From positions 1-17,943 of the forward strand of contig DATKZY010000094.1 in NCBI GenBank assembly GCA_035527715.1: a stretch of 17,943 bases of DNA, written 5' to 3'. Below, in pieces: positions 1-6,296 of this stretch. The position numbers and the translations under genes are program-made. The first letter of the stretch is position 1, and each line of letters begins with the position of its first letter. The stretch is from DSUN01 sp035527715 (GTDB lineage: Bacteria > Planctomycetota > PUPC01 > DSUN01). The notes beneath the pieces are model-generated. The model was not told the DNA's origin, did no database searches, and saw only the letters and a list, made by a program, of their open reading frames with translations.

Positions 1-130
1 CCGCCGCCCCGCTTCGGGGGCTGGGCCCTCTTGCGCCTACCATCCCACGGCTCCCAAAGCATCGCCGTGGGCTTTATTCCTCCGCCTCCTTCGGAGGCTC
101 AGAACGCGGCCACCTGTCTCGAAGGAGACT
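1..130. repeat. Cluster of short palindromes (intergenic repeat array, cut by window edge)
   Basis: Four small stem-loops lie in a row. They are CCCCG-ctt-CGGGG at 7-19, CCCACGGC/GCCGTGGG at 44-51 and 64-71 with a 12-nt loop, GCCTCC-ttc-GGAGGC at 84-98, and GTCTC-gaag-GAGAC at 116-129. The first and third sit in a similar frame (a leading CCGCC and a trailing GGCT), although their stem bases differ. This suggests a repeated structural unit rather than chance. I see no reading frame here with coding features. The array probably continues to the left of the window. I infer that it is a REP-like dispersed palindromic element; copy number in the genome cannot be seen from here. Confidence 0.55.
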
Positions 131-156
131 ACACGCACCCTTCTGTCAAGATGGGG

Positions 157-185
157 TTGACCTCGGCCTGCCAAGCGAGTATGCT
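157..185 (+). promoter_or_regulatory. Promoter P1 of the heparinase-like gene
   Basis: A -35 box TTGACC (157-162) and a -10 box TATGCT (180-185) are separated by exactly 17 bp. Transcription would start near 192, leaving a leader of about 130 nt before the ATG at 323. The same TATGCT -10 box occurs in the promoter at 9227-9255, which supports its being a real sigma-70-type element in this genome. Confidence 0.6.
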
Positions 186-250
186 AGCGGGACCGCCAGG
201 CAGATGGCGAACCCCCCGGAGGACGGGCAAGGGGAATCTTCATGCGCCCC

Positions 251-279
251 TTGCGCGAGGGGAGGCGCGCCGCTATACT
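251..279 (+). promoter_or_regulatory. Promoter P2 of the heparinase-like gene
   Basis: A -35-like TTGCGC (251-256) and a -10 box TATACT (274-279, five of six to consensus) are separated by 17 bp. Transcription would begin near 286, about 37 nt before the ATG. It lies downstream of P1 on the same strand, so the gene may have tandem promoters. The -10 is stronger than that of P1 and the -35 is weaker. Confidence 0.5.
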
Positions 280-322
280 TAGTCGAGGTGGCAGGGGGGG
301 CCTGTTGAAAGGAGCACAGCGG

Positions 323-2941
323 ATGCGACTGCACAGTGCAGCAGTGACGATCGTTGCCCTGGCCCTCGTTGGCGCTGCATCCCTGCATGCGGGAGAGGCA
401 GGGCCCGCGGCCGCGCCCGGCGCGTATGCCGTGCTGCGGCCGGCCGACAACCCGCTGGCGAAGCAGGCCGGCGCGGTCGCCGTGCCGACCATCACGTGGG
501 AGCGGGTGGCGGTGCGCCCCGACCATCCGCGCATGCTGTTCACGAGGGAGACGAAGAAGGCGCTCGCCGCCCGGGTGGACCAGAGCCGCAAGCGCGAGGA
601 GTTCGTCAAGGCCGTCGAGGACGGGGACCCGCTGGCCTGCGCCCTGATGTACCAGTTGACGGGCCGCGAGGCCTACGCGAAGTCGGCGATCCGCGACCTG
701 GTGTCCGGGCGGATCCCCCCCGGGACGATCTACCAGTCGGCGACGTATGTGTTCGACTGGACCTATGACGCGATGACGGAGGCGGAGCGGGCCGAGGCCA
801 CGAAGCGGGTGTGGCCGGCCAGCACGGTGGACCCGGCGTCGGGCTGGGCGCGGTGCTCGGCCTACACCGGCTACCCGGAGGACCCGATGCCGTCGGAGAC
901 GCGGCCCGACCAGTGGCCGCGCTTCTACAACTGGACCTTCCACGACCAGGACTGGGCGCGCCGCTACGCGCCGACCCTCGAGGGCCTCGTGGCAGTGGCC
1001 GGGCACCACCCGCGCGCCGCCGAGGGCGTGCGGCACTACTGGGAGTACTCGCTGAAGGACGCCGTGCTCTTCCTCGACCACTTGCGCGACGGCAGCTACT
1101 GGCAGGGCTACTACTGGTCGGTGACGCGCCGCATGGTCGAGATCTACCGCGTCCTCGCCCTCATGAAGACCGCCTGCGGGATTGACTACCTCGACCCCAA
1201 GGAGCACCCGTACCTGGCCAACTTCGGCCGCTGGCTGCTCTACGGCTCCGACGTGGCCCGCAAGCGCGTCATCTACAACTACGGCGACGGCGAGATGGTG
1301 GGCTTCGACAGCACGCGGGTCTACCCGGTCCTCGTCACGTCGGCCAACCTCTCGAAGGACCCCCACGTGGAGTGGCTCGCCCAGCAGATCACGCCCGAGG
1401 GCGCCGACTGGTTCACCGAGTTCTTCTGCCACGACCCCACCGTGGCGTCGCTGGGCCCGGGCGACCTCCCGCCGTCGCGCGCCTTCCCGGGCACGGGCCT
1501 CGCCGTGATGCGCACCGGCTGGAAGGGCCACGACGTCTGGGCATCCGTCCGCTTCTCCGACTGGTTCGACATGCACGGCCACCCCGACGTCGGCTCGTTC
1601 CTCCTCTACTGCCAGAGTCCGCTGGCGCCCGACACCGGCTTCTACTGCCCGGGCATCTACCACGACCGCAGCTACTACACCCGCAGCATCGCGCACAACA
1701 CCATCGCCGTGCGCGACCCCGCGGCCAAGGAGATCGGCTCGGCGGAGAACCCGTTCGCCCTCAACGACGGCTGCCAGCGCAAGCGCGACCGGCGCACCTG
1801 GTCGTTCGCCATCGGCACCGACGCGTGGGTCTACCACCAGAACGAGTTCGACCGCGGCAACCTCCTGGCCTTCGAGAACCACGACCTCTACGACTACACG
1901 GCCGGCGAAGGGGCCAAGGCCTACCGCCCGGAGCTCGTCAAGGAGTTCACCCGCCAGGCCGTCCTGCTCCGCAGCGGCGTCTTCGTCGTCTTCGACCGCG
2001 TCGAGAGCCCGCGCGCCAACCTCGAGAAGCGCTGGCTCATGCACCTCGTGGGCGAGCCGACCGTTGACGGCACGCTGCTGCGCGCCGAGGTCAAGGGGCA
2101 CATCGAGGACTACGATGGCTCGCTCACCGTGTCGAGGGGCAAGGAGCGCGCCGTCGTGCGCTGCCACACCCTGCTCCCGGCCCCGCACGTCGTCCGCAAG
2201 GTCGGCGGCGCCATGCCCAACATCCCCATCGCCACCCTGTGCCGCGTGCCCCGCACCACCCAGCGCATGGGCACGGGCAGCCGCTGGGAGTGGACCGACC
2301 CGCTCATCTTCTACTACAACGACGCCCTGACCGGGAAGAAGCTCGGGGCCTTCTGCCTCGAGCGCGACACGCCGACCGAGGCCGAGTACGAGGTCACCGA
2401 CACCGAGTTCTACCTGAAGCTGCACGCCTTCGAGCGCCAGAAGGTGGACGAGTTCCGCTTCAAGCTGGCGGACTACAAGACGGTGCTCGACCTCGCGCGC
2501 GACGTGGGCCAGCGCCTCCAGTGGCACACCGCCTTCCACTACCTCCCCGGCTACGAATACTACAACGAGGGCATCAACTACGCCCCCGCCTACCGCACCC
2601 CCGCCTGGGAGAACCCGCAGGTGAACGCCCCCGAGCTGCTCGGCGAGGCCAACGACGCCGGCTCGTGGCGCATCGAGGTCCTGCCCGCCAAGCCGGCGGC
2701 GCGCGACTACTTCCTCCACGTCCTGCGCGTCCAGGCCGACGACAAGGACGAGGCGGGCGAGGTCGCCCTGGCGGGCGACACCGCCGACCGAGCCGAGGCC
2801 AAGGTCGTGCTCGGCGGCCGCACCTACCTCATCGCCTTCAACAAGACCGGCCAGGTCGGCGGCCACATCCGCATCACCGACGCCGCAGGGAAGGTGCTGG
2901 CCGACCGCGACTTCGCCAAGAGCATCGTCCAGAAAGACTGA
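323..2941 (+). CDS. Exported heparinase II/III family polysaccharide lyase-like protein
   Basis: This 872-residue protein probably cleaves uronic-acid-containing polysaccharides by beta-elimination outside the cytoplasm. The start at 323 is preferred over the in-frame ATG at 242: it has a GGAG ribosome site 8 nt upstream (311-314), and the protein then begins with a clean signal peptide (MRLHSAAVTIVALALVG, cleavage near ASLHAG). After it comes DHPRMLFT, a typical opening for the helical toroid of these lyases. Next is the heparinase II/III beta-sheet module, whose signature MHGHPDVGSF spans residues 417-426, followed by DTGFY and then AHNT at 457-460. The C-terminal part is beta-rich, as in the family. 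The length is at the long end for PL12/PL17/PL21-type enzymes. It stands alone, with its own promoters and a terminator after the stop. Substrate (heparin-like, alginate-like or other) cannot be told; catalytic Tyr and His were not assigned by alignment. Confidence 0.85.
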   Translation: MRLHSAAVTIVALALVGAASLHAGEAGPAAAPGAYAVLRPADNPLAKQAGAVAVPTITWERVAVRPDHPRMLFTRETKKALAARVDQSRKREEFVKAVEDGDPLACALMYQLTGREAYAKSAIRDLVSGRIPPGTIYQSATYVFDWTYDAMTEAERAEATKRVWPASTVDPASGWARCSAYTGYPEDPMPSETRPDQWPRFYNWTFHDQDWARRYAPTLEGLVAVAGHHPRAAEGVRHYWEYSLKDAVLFLDHLRDGSYWQGYYWSVTRRMVEIYRVLALMKTACGIDYLDPKEHPYLANFGRWLLYGSDVARKRVIYNYGDGEMVGFDSTRVYPVLVTSANLSKDPHVEWLAQQITPEGADWFTEFFCHDPTVASLGPGDLPPSRAFPGTGLAVMRTGWKGHDVWASVRFSDWFDMHGHPDVGSFLLYCQSPLAPDTGFYCPGIYHDRSYYTRSIAHNTIAVRDPAAKEIGSAENPFALNDGCQRKRDRRTWSFAIGTDAWVYHQNEFDRGNLLAFENHDLYDYTAGEGAKAYRPELVKEFTRQAVLLRSGVFVVFDRVESPRANLEKRWLMHLVGEPTVDGTLLRAEVKGHIEDYDGSLTVSRGKERAVVRCHTLLPAPHVVRKVGGAMPNIPIATLCRVPRTTQRMGTGSRWEWTDPLIFYYNDALTGKKLGAFCLERDTPTEAEYEVTDTEFYLKLHAFERQKVDEFRFKLADYKTVLDLARDVGQRLQWHTAFHYLPGYEYYNEGINYAPAYRTPAWENPQVNAPELLGEANDAGSWRIEVLPAKPAARDYFLHVLRVQADDKDEAGEVALAGDTADRAEAKVVLGGRTYLIAFNKTGQVGGHIRITDAAGKVLADRDFAKSIVQKD

Positions 2942-2966
2942 GTTCCGCCGCCCTCCCGATCGCACA

Positions 2967-3010
2967 GCGGGCGCCCGAGGCCGAGGGGCCTTCGGGCGCC
3001 CGCTTCGTTT
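2967..3010 (+). terminator. Rho-independent terminator after the heparinase-like gene
   Basis: The left arm 2967-2982 and right arm 2987-3003 pair over 16 bp with a single bulged A. The loop is GAGG, and a weak T-rich tail (ttcgttt) follows. It begins 25 nt after the stop codon. The stem is very GC-rich; the tail is poorer than in classical terminators. Confidence 0.7.
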
Positions 3011-3123
3011 GCCCAGCACAGGGAGGGCGAGGCCCTCGCCGCGCCGCTCGCACCCGCCCGACACCATCGCCTCAGTACTGCTCCACAGAGAAAAGTGTAC
3101 AGGAACCGCGCTCTGCGGTCGTC

Positions 3124-3265
3124 GTGCCGAAGGCACGTCAGGACGTAGCCGGCGGCTTCAGCCGCCGGACTCGGGTGCCAGAATAGGCCCAGTCCCGAAG
3201 GGACGGCAGGACGGCTTCCCTGCGCGGCTTCCTCCGTGGAGCGGTACTCAGCGGGGGCTTCGCCC
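3124..3265. repeat. Cluster of small GAA-loop palindromes
   Basis: Four hairpins occur within 142 bp: GTGCC-gaa-GGCAC (3124-3136), CCGGCGGC-ttca-GCCGCCGG (3149-3168), GTCCC-gaa-GGGAC (3192-3204) and GGGC-ttc-GCCC (3255-3265, a GAA loop on the other strand). The loop is kept while the stems differ, as in the array at the start of the window. This looks like a dispersed palindromic repeat family used in intergenic regions. The last hairpin could also help end transcription of the minus-strand operon. Confidence 0.5.
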
Positions 3266-3296
3266 TCCCCTCTCTCCCTGGTTGTGAAGCAGGCTG

Positions 3297-5231
3297 TCAG
3301 GGGGCAGCGGGCCTGCCCTTCGCGGGAGGGGTGGGCGCGACTCGCTTGCGGGCGAGCCACTTCTCGAAGCGGTCGAGGAGCTCGATGCGCTTGGTGGCGA
3401 GCGCGACCTGGGCGGGCCCGGCGCCGCCGACCGCCTGCCAGGACTTCCACTGCTCGATGGCCGAGAGGGGCTGGAGGGCGCGCTCGAAGGCGTAGGCCGC
3501 CGCGGCGTGGGCCTCCTTGGTCTTCGCCTTCGCCGCGATGGCGGCGAGCTTGGCGCCCGCGGCGGCGTCGTAGAAGCTCGCGGCGTCGTGCTCCGCGGCC
3601 CAGGCCGCCGCGAACGCGGCGGCGCACGCGGCGCAGTAGCGGGACGACTTGGCATCGAGGTCCGCCGCGGCGTACAGGGCGCTGCTGGGGCACGAGGCGT
3701 CGCCGCAGGGCGGGAGGCCCATCGAGCGGGCCAGGGCGTGGAGGGCCAGGCGCCGGGCACGCGAGGTCACGGTGTCGCGCGCCTCGCCGAGGCCGGCGAG
3801 AGAGAGCAGGAGGGCTCCCTGGCTCCGCGTGGAGCAGAGGGCCGGGTCGAGGCCCGGGACGCTGACCTCGGCGGTGGTGACGCCGATGAGGCGCACGGTC
3901 TGGGGCTCGGCGGCCTGCTCGCGGTCGAGGCGCGCGAGAAGCGGGCGCGCGTCGCGCGGCCGGCCCTCCGCGCCGGGGACCGGCGGGGGCAGAGGCAGCT
4001 GCCGGGCCACGCCCTCCGCCTTGCCCTGCTGGGGCGCGGCGGGGGTGCGCAGCGAGGTCTCGATGTCGGACGCGATGTCGCGCGTGAGGGCGCGGCTCAG
4101 CGCGCCCACGGGTGCGACCGCGAGGCGCGGCTGCACGGCGTCGTCGCGCAGGTCGCGCCAGTCGCGCGGCGTGTTGCCGCGCTTCTTCCTGTCCTTCTGG
4201 AGCTTCTTGAGCGCGTCGAGGGCGTGGTCGCGGATCGCGAACTGCGGCGCGGCAAGGAGCTCGATGTCGCCCACGACCGGGAAGTCCCGGTGCAGCCGCG
4301 TCACGCCGCCGCGCAGCACCCGCGCCACGTCCTTGTCGTCGTCGTAGAACTCGAGCACCCGCGTGAGGGTCACGGCATGGCCGGGGGTGGCGAGGCGCGC
4401 GAACCAGGTGGCCACCCGCTCCCGGCCCTCACGCGTCCCCTCGTCGAGGAGCGGCAGGAGATAGGGGAGGAGGACCGAGTCGTCCCACTGGGCAACGGCG
4501 GCGCGAGCGGCCTGGCGAAGGGCGTCGGACCGCAGGGCCTCGACCACGAAGGGCGCGGCGAAGGGCGAGCCCAGCTCCACCAGGGCCTTCAGGCACTCGA
4601 GCCGCACCTCGTCGTCCTTCGCGTTCACCAGGAACTCGGTGAGGACGAGCACCGCGTCGTGGCCGGCGATGGCAGCGAGGGCCTTGACGGCTTCGACGTG
4701 CAGTTCCTTCTCGTTGGGGTTGCGCAGGAGCTCGATGATCTTGGGGGTCGAGGCGGGGTCGCCGATGGCGGCGAGGATGCGGAGGAGGTGGCGACGCGGG
4801 ACGGGGGGGGCGGCGAGGAACGCGGCGCGTACCGTGGGAATGACCTCGCGCCCCCTGTGCGCGAGCTCCGCCTCGGCCTTGAGCCGGGCCGGCTCCTTCT
4901 CGTCGGCGAGACCCTCGATGAGCTGGTGGACCTCCTCGCGCGCCTTGAGGCGGGCCAGGAGCTCGGGCGACACGGCGATCGCCTCGCCCGTCGCGGCCAC
5001 GGCGGGGCCGTCGCGCGTGGTGTTGGCGATCTCCCCGCGGTCCACGACCACGGTGCCGCCCACGTCGAGCTCGATGCGGGCCTTGTCGCCCTCGATGGTC
5101 ACGCGGCCCTGGAGCTGCTGGCCGTTGCGCAGCACGATGGTGTCGGCCGACGCCACCCGCGGGATGCCCAGGGCGAGCGCGGCGAGGGCCGGCAGGAGAA
5201 AGACGCACACATTTCGGATTTCATTCCGCAT
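3297..5231 (-). CDS. Exported HEAT-repeat protein with a C-terminal cysteine cluster
   Basis: This 644-residue protein is probably a scaffold for protein-protein contacts at or beyond the membrane. The ATG at 5231 gives a signal peptide: MRNEIRN, then a hydrophobic stretch VCVFLLPALAALALG, with cleavage near VASA|DT. Residues about 32-70 (DTIVLRNGQQLQGRV and the following strands) form a small beta module that I have seen preceding such repeats in planctomycete proteins. HEAT-like helical pairs run from roughly residue 105 to 330, for example AVKALAAIAGHDAVLVLTEF. A proline-rich linker follows, then a segment with four cysteines (C509, C514, C533, C536) in a C-x4-C...C-x2-C layout. No strong ribosome site is seen, and the start codon lies within the heptamer repeat. 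It follows the FHA gene by 38 bp, so the two are probably cotranscribed. The exact partner is unknown. Confidence 0.75.
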   Translation of the reverse strand: MRNEIRNVCVFLLPALAALALGIPRVASADTIVLRNGQQLQGRVTIEGDKARIELDVGGTVVVDRGEIANTTRDGPAVAATGEAIAVSPELLARLKAREEVHQLIEGLADEKEPARLKAEAELAHRGREVIPTVRAAFLAAPPVPRRHLLRILAAIGDPASTPKIIELLRNPNEKELHVEAVKALAAIAGHDAVLVLTEFLVNAKDDEVRLECLKALVELGSPFAAPFVVEALRSDALRQAARAAVAQWDDSVLLPYLLPLLDEGTREGRERVATWFARLATPGHAVTLTRVLEFYDDDKDVARVLRGGVTRLHRDFPVVGDIELLAAPQFAIRDHALDALKKLQKDRKKRGNTPRDWRDLRDDAVQPRLAVAPVGALSRALTRDIASDIETSLRTPAAPQQGKAEGVARQLPLPPPVPGAEGRPRDARPLLARLDREQAAEPQTVRLIGVTTAEVSVPGLDPALCSTRSQGALLLSLAGLGEARDTVTSRARRLALHALARSMGLPPCGDASCPSSALYAAADLDAKSSRYCAACAAAFAAAWAAEHDAASFYDAAAGAKLAAIAAKAKTKEAHAAAAYAFERALQPLSAIEQWKSWQAVGGAGPAQVALATKRIELLDRFEKWLARKRVAPTPPAKGRPAAP

Positions 5232-5270
5232 TCCGCATTCCGCAATCCGCAATCCGCGTTCTGCGTTCCT
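5222..5270. repeat. Seven tandem heptamers (CGGAATG type on the minus strand)
   Basis: Seven consecutive 7-bp units are seen on the plus strand: CATTCCG three times, CAATCCG twice, CGTTCTG and CGTTCCT. A degenerate ATTTCGG precedes them at 5211-5217. The array fills the gap between the FHA stop codon (5270-5272) and the signal peptide of the HEAT protein, and it provides that protein's ATG. Because 7 is not a multiple of 3, each unit shifts the frame. Repeats translating as IRNPQSAF or RIAECGMRN are, from memory, frequent in PVC genomes. Confidence 0.85.
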
Positions 5271-6109
5271 CACGGCTGCTGCTTCTTCTTGCGCAGGAAG
5301 GCAAGCAGGCCACCCTCTTCGGCCGGCTTCGGCGGGGCCGGGGCGGCCGGGCCAGCAGGCGGCGGCTGGGGCGGCGGCTGGGGCCTCTTGCGCAACGGCT
5401 TCTGGGACTCCACTTCGTCGAGGAGGGAAAACAGGGGCCCTCCATCGGTATCCTTCCGAAGCTTCATCGGCGGCGTGCGCTCGTCGCGGAGCTTGGGCGG
5501 CGAGTCGTCCTCCACCTCGACGACCGGCAGGGGCGCCTCGCCGGGGGGCTTGCCGGCCTTGTCCACCTTGTCGAGGAACTCGAAGAGCCCGCGGATATCC
5601 TCGTCCACGCCCTCCTTGGGCCTGGGCGACGACGCGGGCTGGGGCGGCGCGGCCTTGGGTGGCGCGGCGGGGGGCGTGGCCGCGGCCTTGGGCGGCAGGG
5701 GGGGCGGCGTGCGAGGCGGAGGGGCGGCCGGCTCGCGCGGGGCGGTGCCCGCGGCGGGCGACGCCTCCTCCTCGGCCGCCTGCGGCCCGACCACGGTCGG
5801 GGCCGTCGTGGCGCTCAGCAGCCGGAACTCCAGGGCCGCCTTGCCGATCTGAATCGTGTCGCCGTGCCGCAGCGCGCGCGTGGTGATGCGCTCGCGGTTC
5901 ACGTAGGTGCCGTTGGAGCTGCCGAGGTCGGCCACGGTCCACTCCTCGGCCCCGGTCGCCGCGACCTTGCAGTGGCTGCGCGAGGCCAACTTGTCCTTGA
6001 CGATGACATCGGCCTCGCGGGAGCGGCCGACGAGGTACGACTTGCCCTCGTCCAGGGCGTACTCCCGCCGGTCGGTGAGACCGCTCTTGGCCAGGAGAGT
6101 GGCCTTCAT
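5270..6109 (-). CDS. FHA-domain protein with a disordered tail carrying repeated short motifs
   Basis: This 279-residue cytoplasmic protein should bind phosphothreonine peptides. The start at 6109 (MKATLLAKSG) is chosen because a GAGG ribosome site lies 8 nt upstream; the ATG at 6115 would leave too little space. Residues about 5-100 are one FHA domain with the usual marks: YLVGRS, the SRSH turn, then SSNGTYVN and DTIQIG. The rest is proline- and alanine-rich and probably disordered. It contains three similar hydrophobic motifs: GLFEFLDKV (174-182), GPLFSLLDEV (224-233) and GGLLAFLR at the very end (from 266). It is the first gene of an operon with the HEAT protein and has a strong promoter of its own. 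A role in Ser/Thr kinase signalling is inferred from the domain; no kinase is in the window. Confidence 0.85.
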   Translation of the reverse strand: MKATLLAKSGLTDRREYALDEGKSYLVGRSREADVIVKDKLASRSHCKVAATGAEEWTVADLGSSNGTYVNRERITTRALRHGDTIQIGKAALEFRLLSATTAPTVVGPQAAEEEASPAAGTAPREPAAPPPRTPPPLPPKAAATPPAAPPKAAPPQPASSPRPKEGVDEDIRGLFEFLDKVDKAGKPPGEAPLPVVEVEDDSPPKLRDERTPPMKLRKDTDGGPLFSLLDEVESQKPLRKRPQPPPQPPPAGPAAPAPPKPAEEGGLLAFLRKKKQQP

Positions 6110-6164
6110 GAGCATCGCCTCGCATCGGGGACTGGCGTCGAGCCGTTCTCTGCGTCCACGCGGT

Positions 6165-6193
6165 ATCCTAGCGCCCCGAGGGCGGGATGTCAA
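6165..6193 (-). promoter_or_regulatory. Promoter of the FHA-HEAT operon
   Basis: On the minus strand a perfect -35 TTGACA (6193-6188), a 17-bp spacer and a -10 TAGGAT (6170-6165) are seen. Transcription would start near 6158, giving a leader of about 50 nt to the ATG at 6109. Confidence 0.7.
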
Positions 6194-6210
6194 GATGCCC
6201 TGAGGCCGAC

Positions 6211-6239
6211 TTGCTTTTCTCTCTGGTTTCGGCTATTTG
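6211..6239 (+). promoter_or_regulatory. Possible promoter of the YVTN-cytochrome gene
   Basis: TTGCTT (6211-6216) and TATTTG (6234-6239) are spaced by 17 bp, in a locally AT-richer patch. The predicted start is near 6246, about 50 nt before the GTG codon. The -10 match is only three of six, so this is weaker than the facing promoter on the other strand. Confidence 0.4.
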
Positions 6240-6296
6240 TAAGGGGTCGCTCGTGATCGTGGCTGGGACCGTGTGACCTGAGCAGGAGGCCGAACC

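Larger units (their letters stand above)
2942..3296. other. Gene-free interval between convergent genes
   Basis: This interval of about 355 bp separates the convergent heparinase-like and HEAT-repeat genes. It holds the terminator at 2967-3010 and the small palindromes at 3124-3265. Open frames crossing it have no start signal, no recognisable domain and the biased composition of GC-rich shadow frames. I see no RNA gene. Confidence 0.6.

Noticed and set aside
146..3136. A 996-codon open frame antisense to the heparinase-like gene
   Set aside because: High GC keeps antisense frames open. The translation is biased in composition (Val, Gly, Ala, Arg, His), has no recognisable domain, and the plus-strand frame has signal peptide, promoter and family motifs.
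5222..5270. Heptamer array considered as a CRISPR
   Set aside because: Units are 7 bp with no spacers, and no cas gene is present.
3507..5852. Long plus-strand frame opposite the HEAT and FHA genes
   Set aside because: It is a shadow of two real genes with clear domains on the minus strand, and it runs through the heptamer array.
5232..6125. Extension of the HEAT frame upstream to 6125
   Set aside because: The extension overlaps the FHA gene in another frame and is Arg/Ala/Gly-rich with no domain; the signal peptide places the start at 5231.
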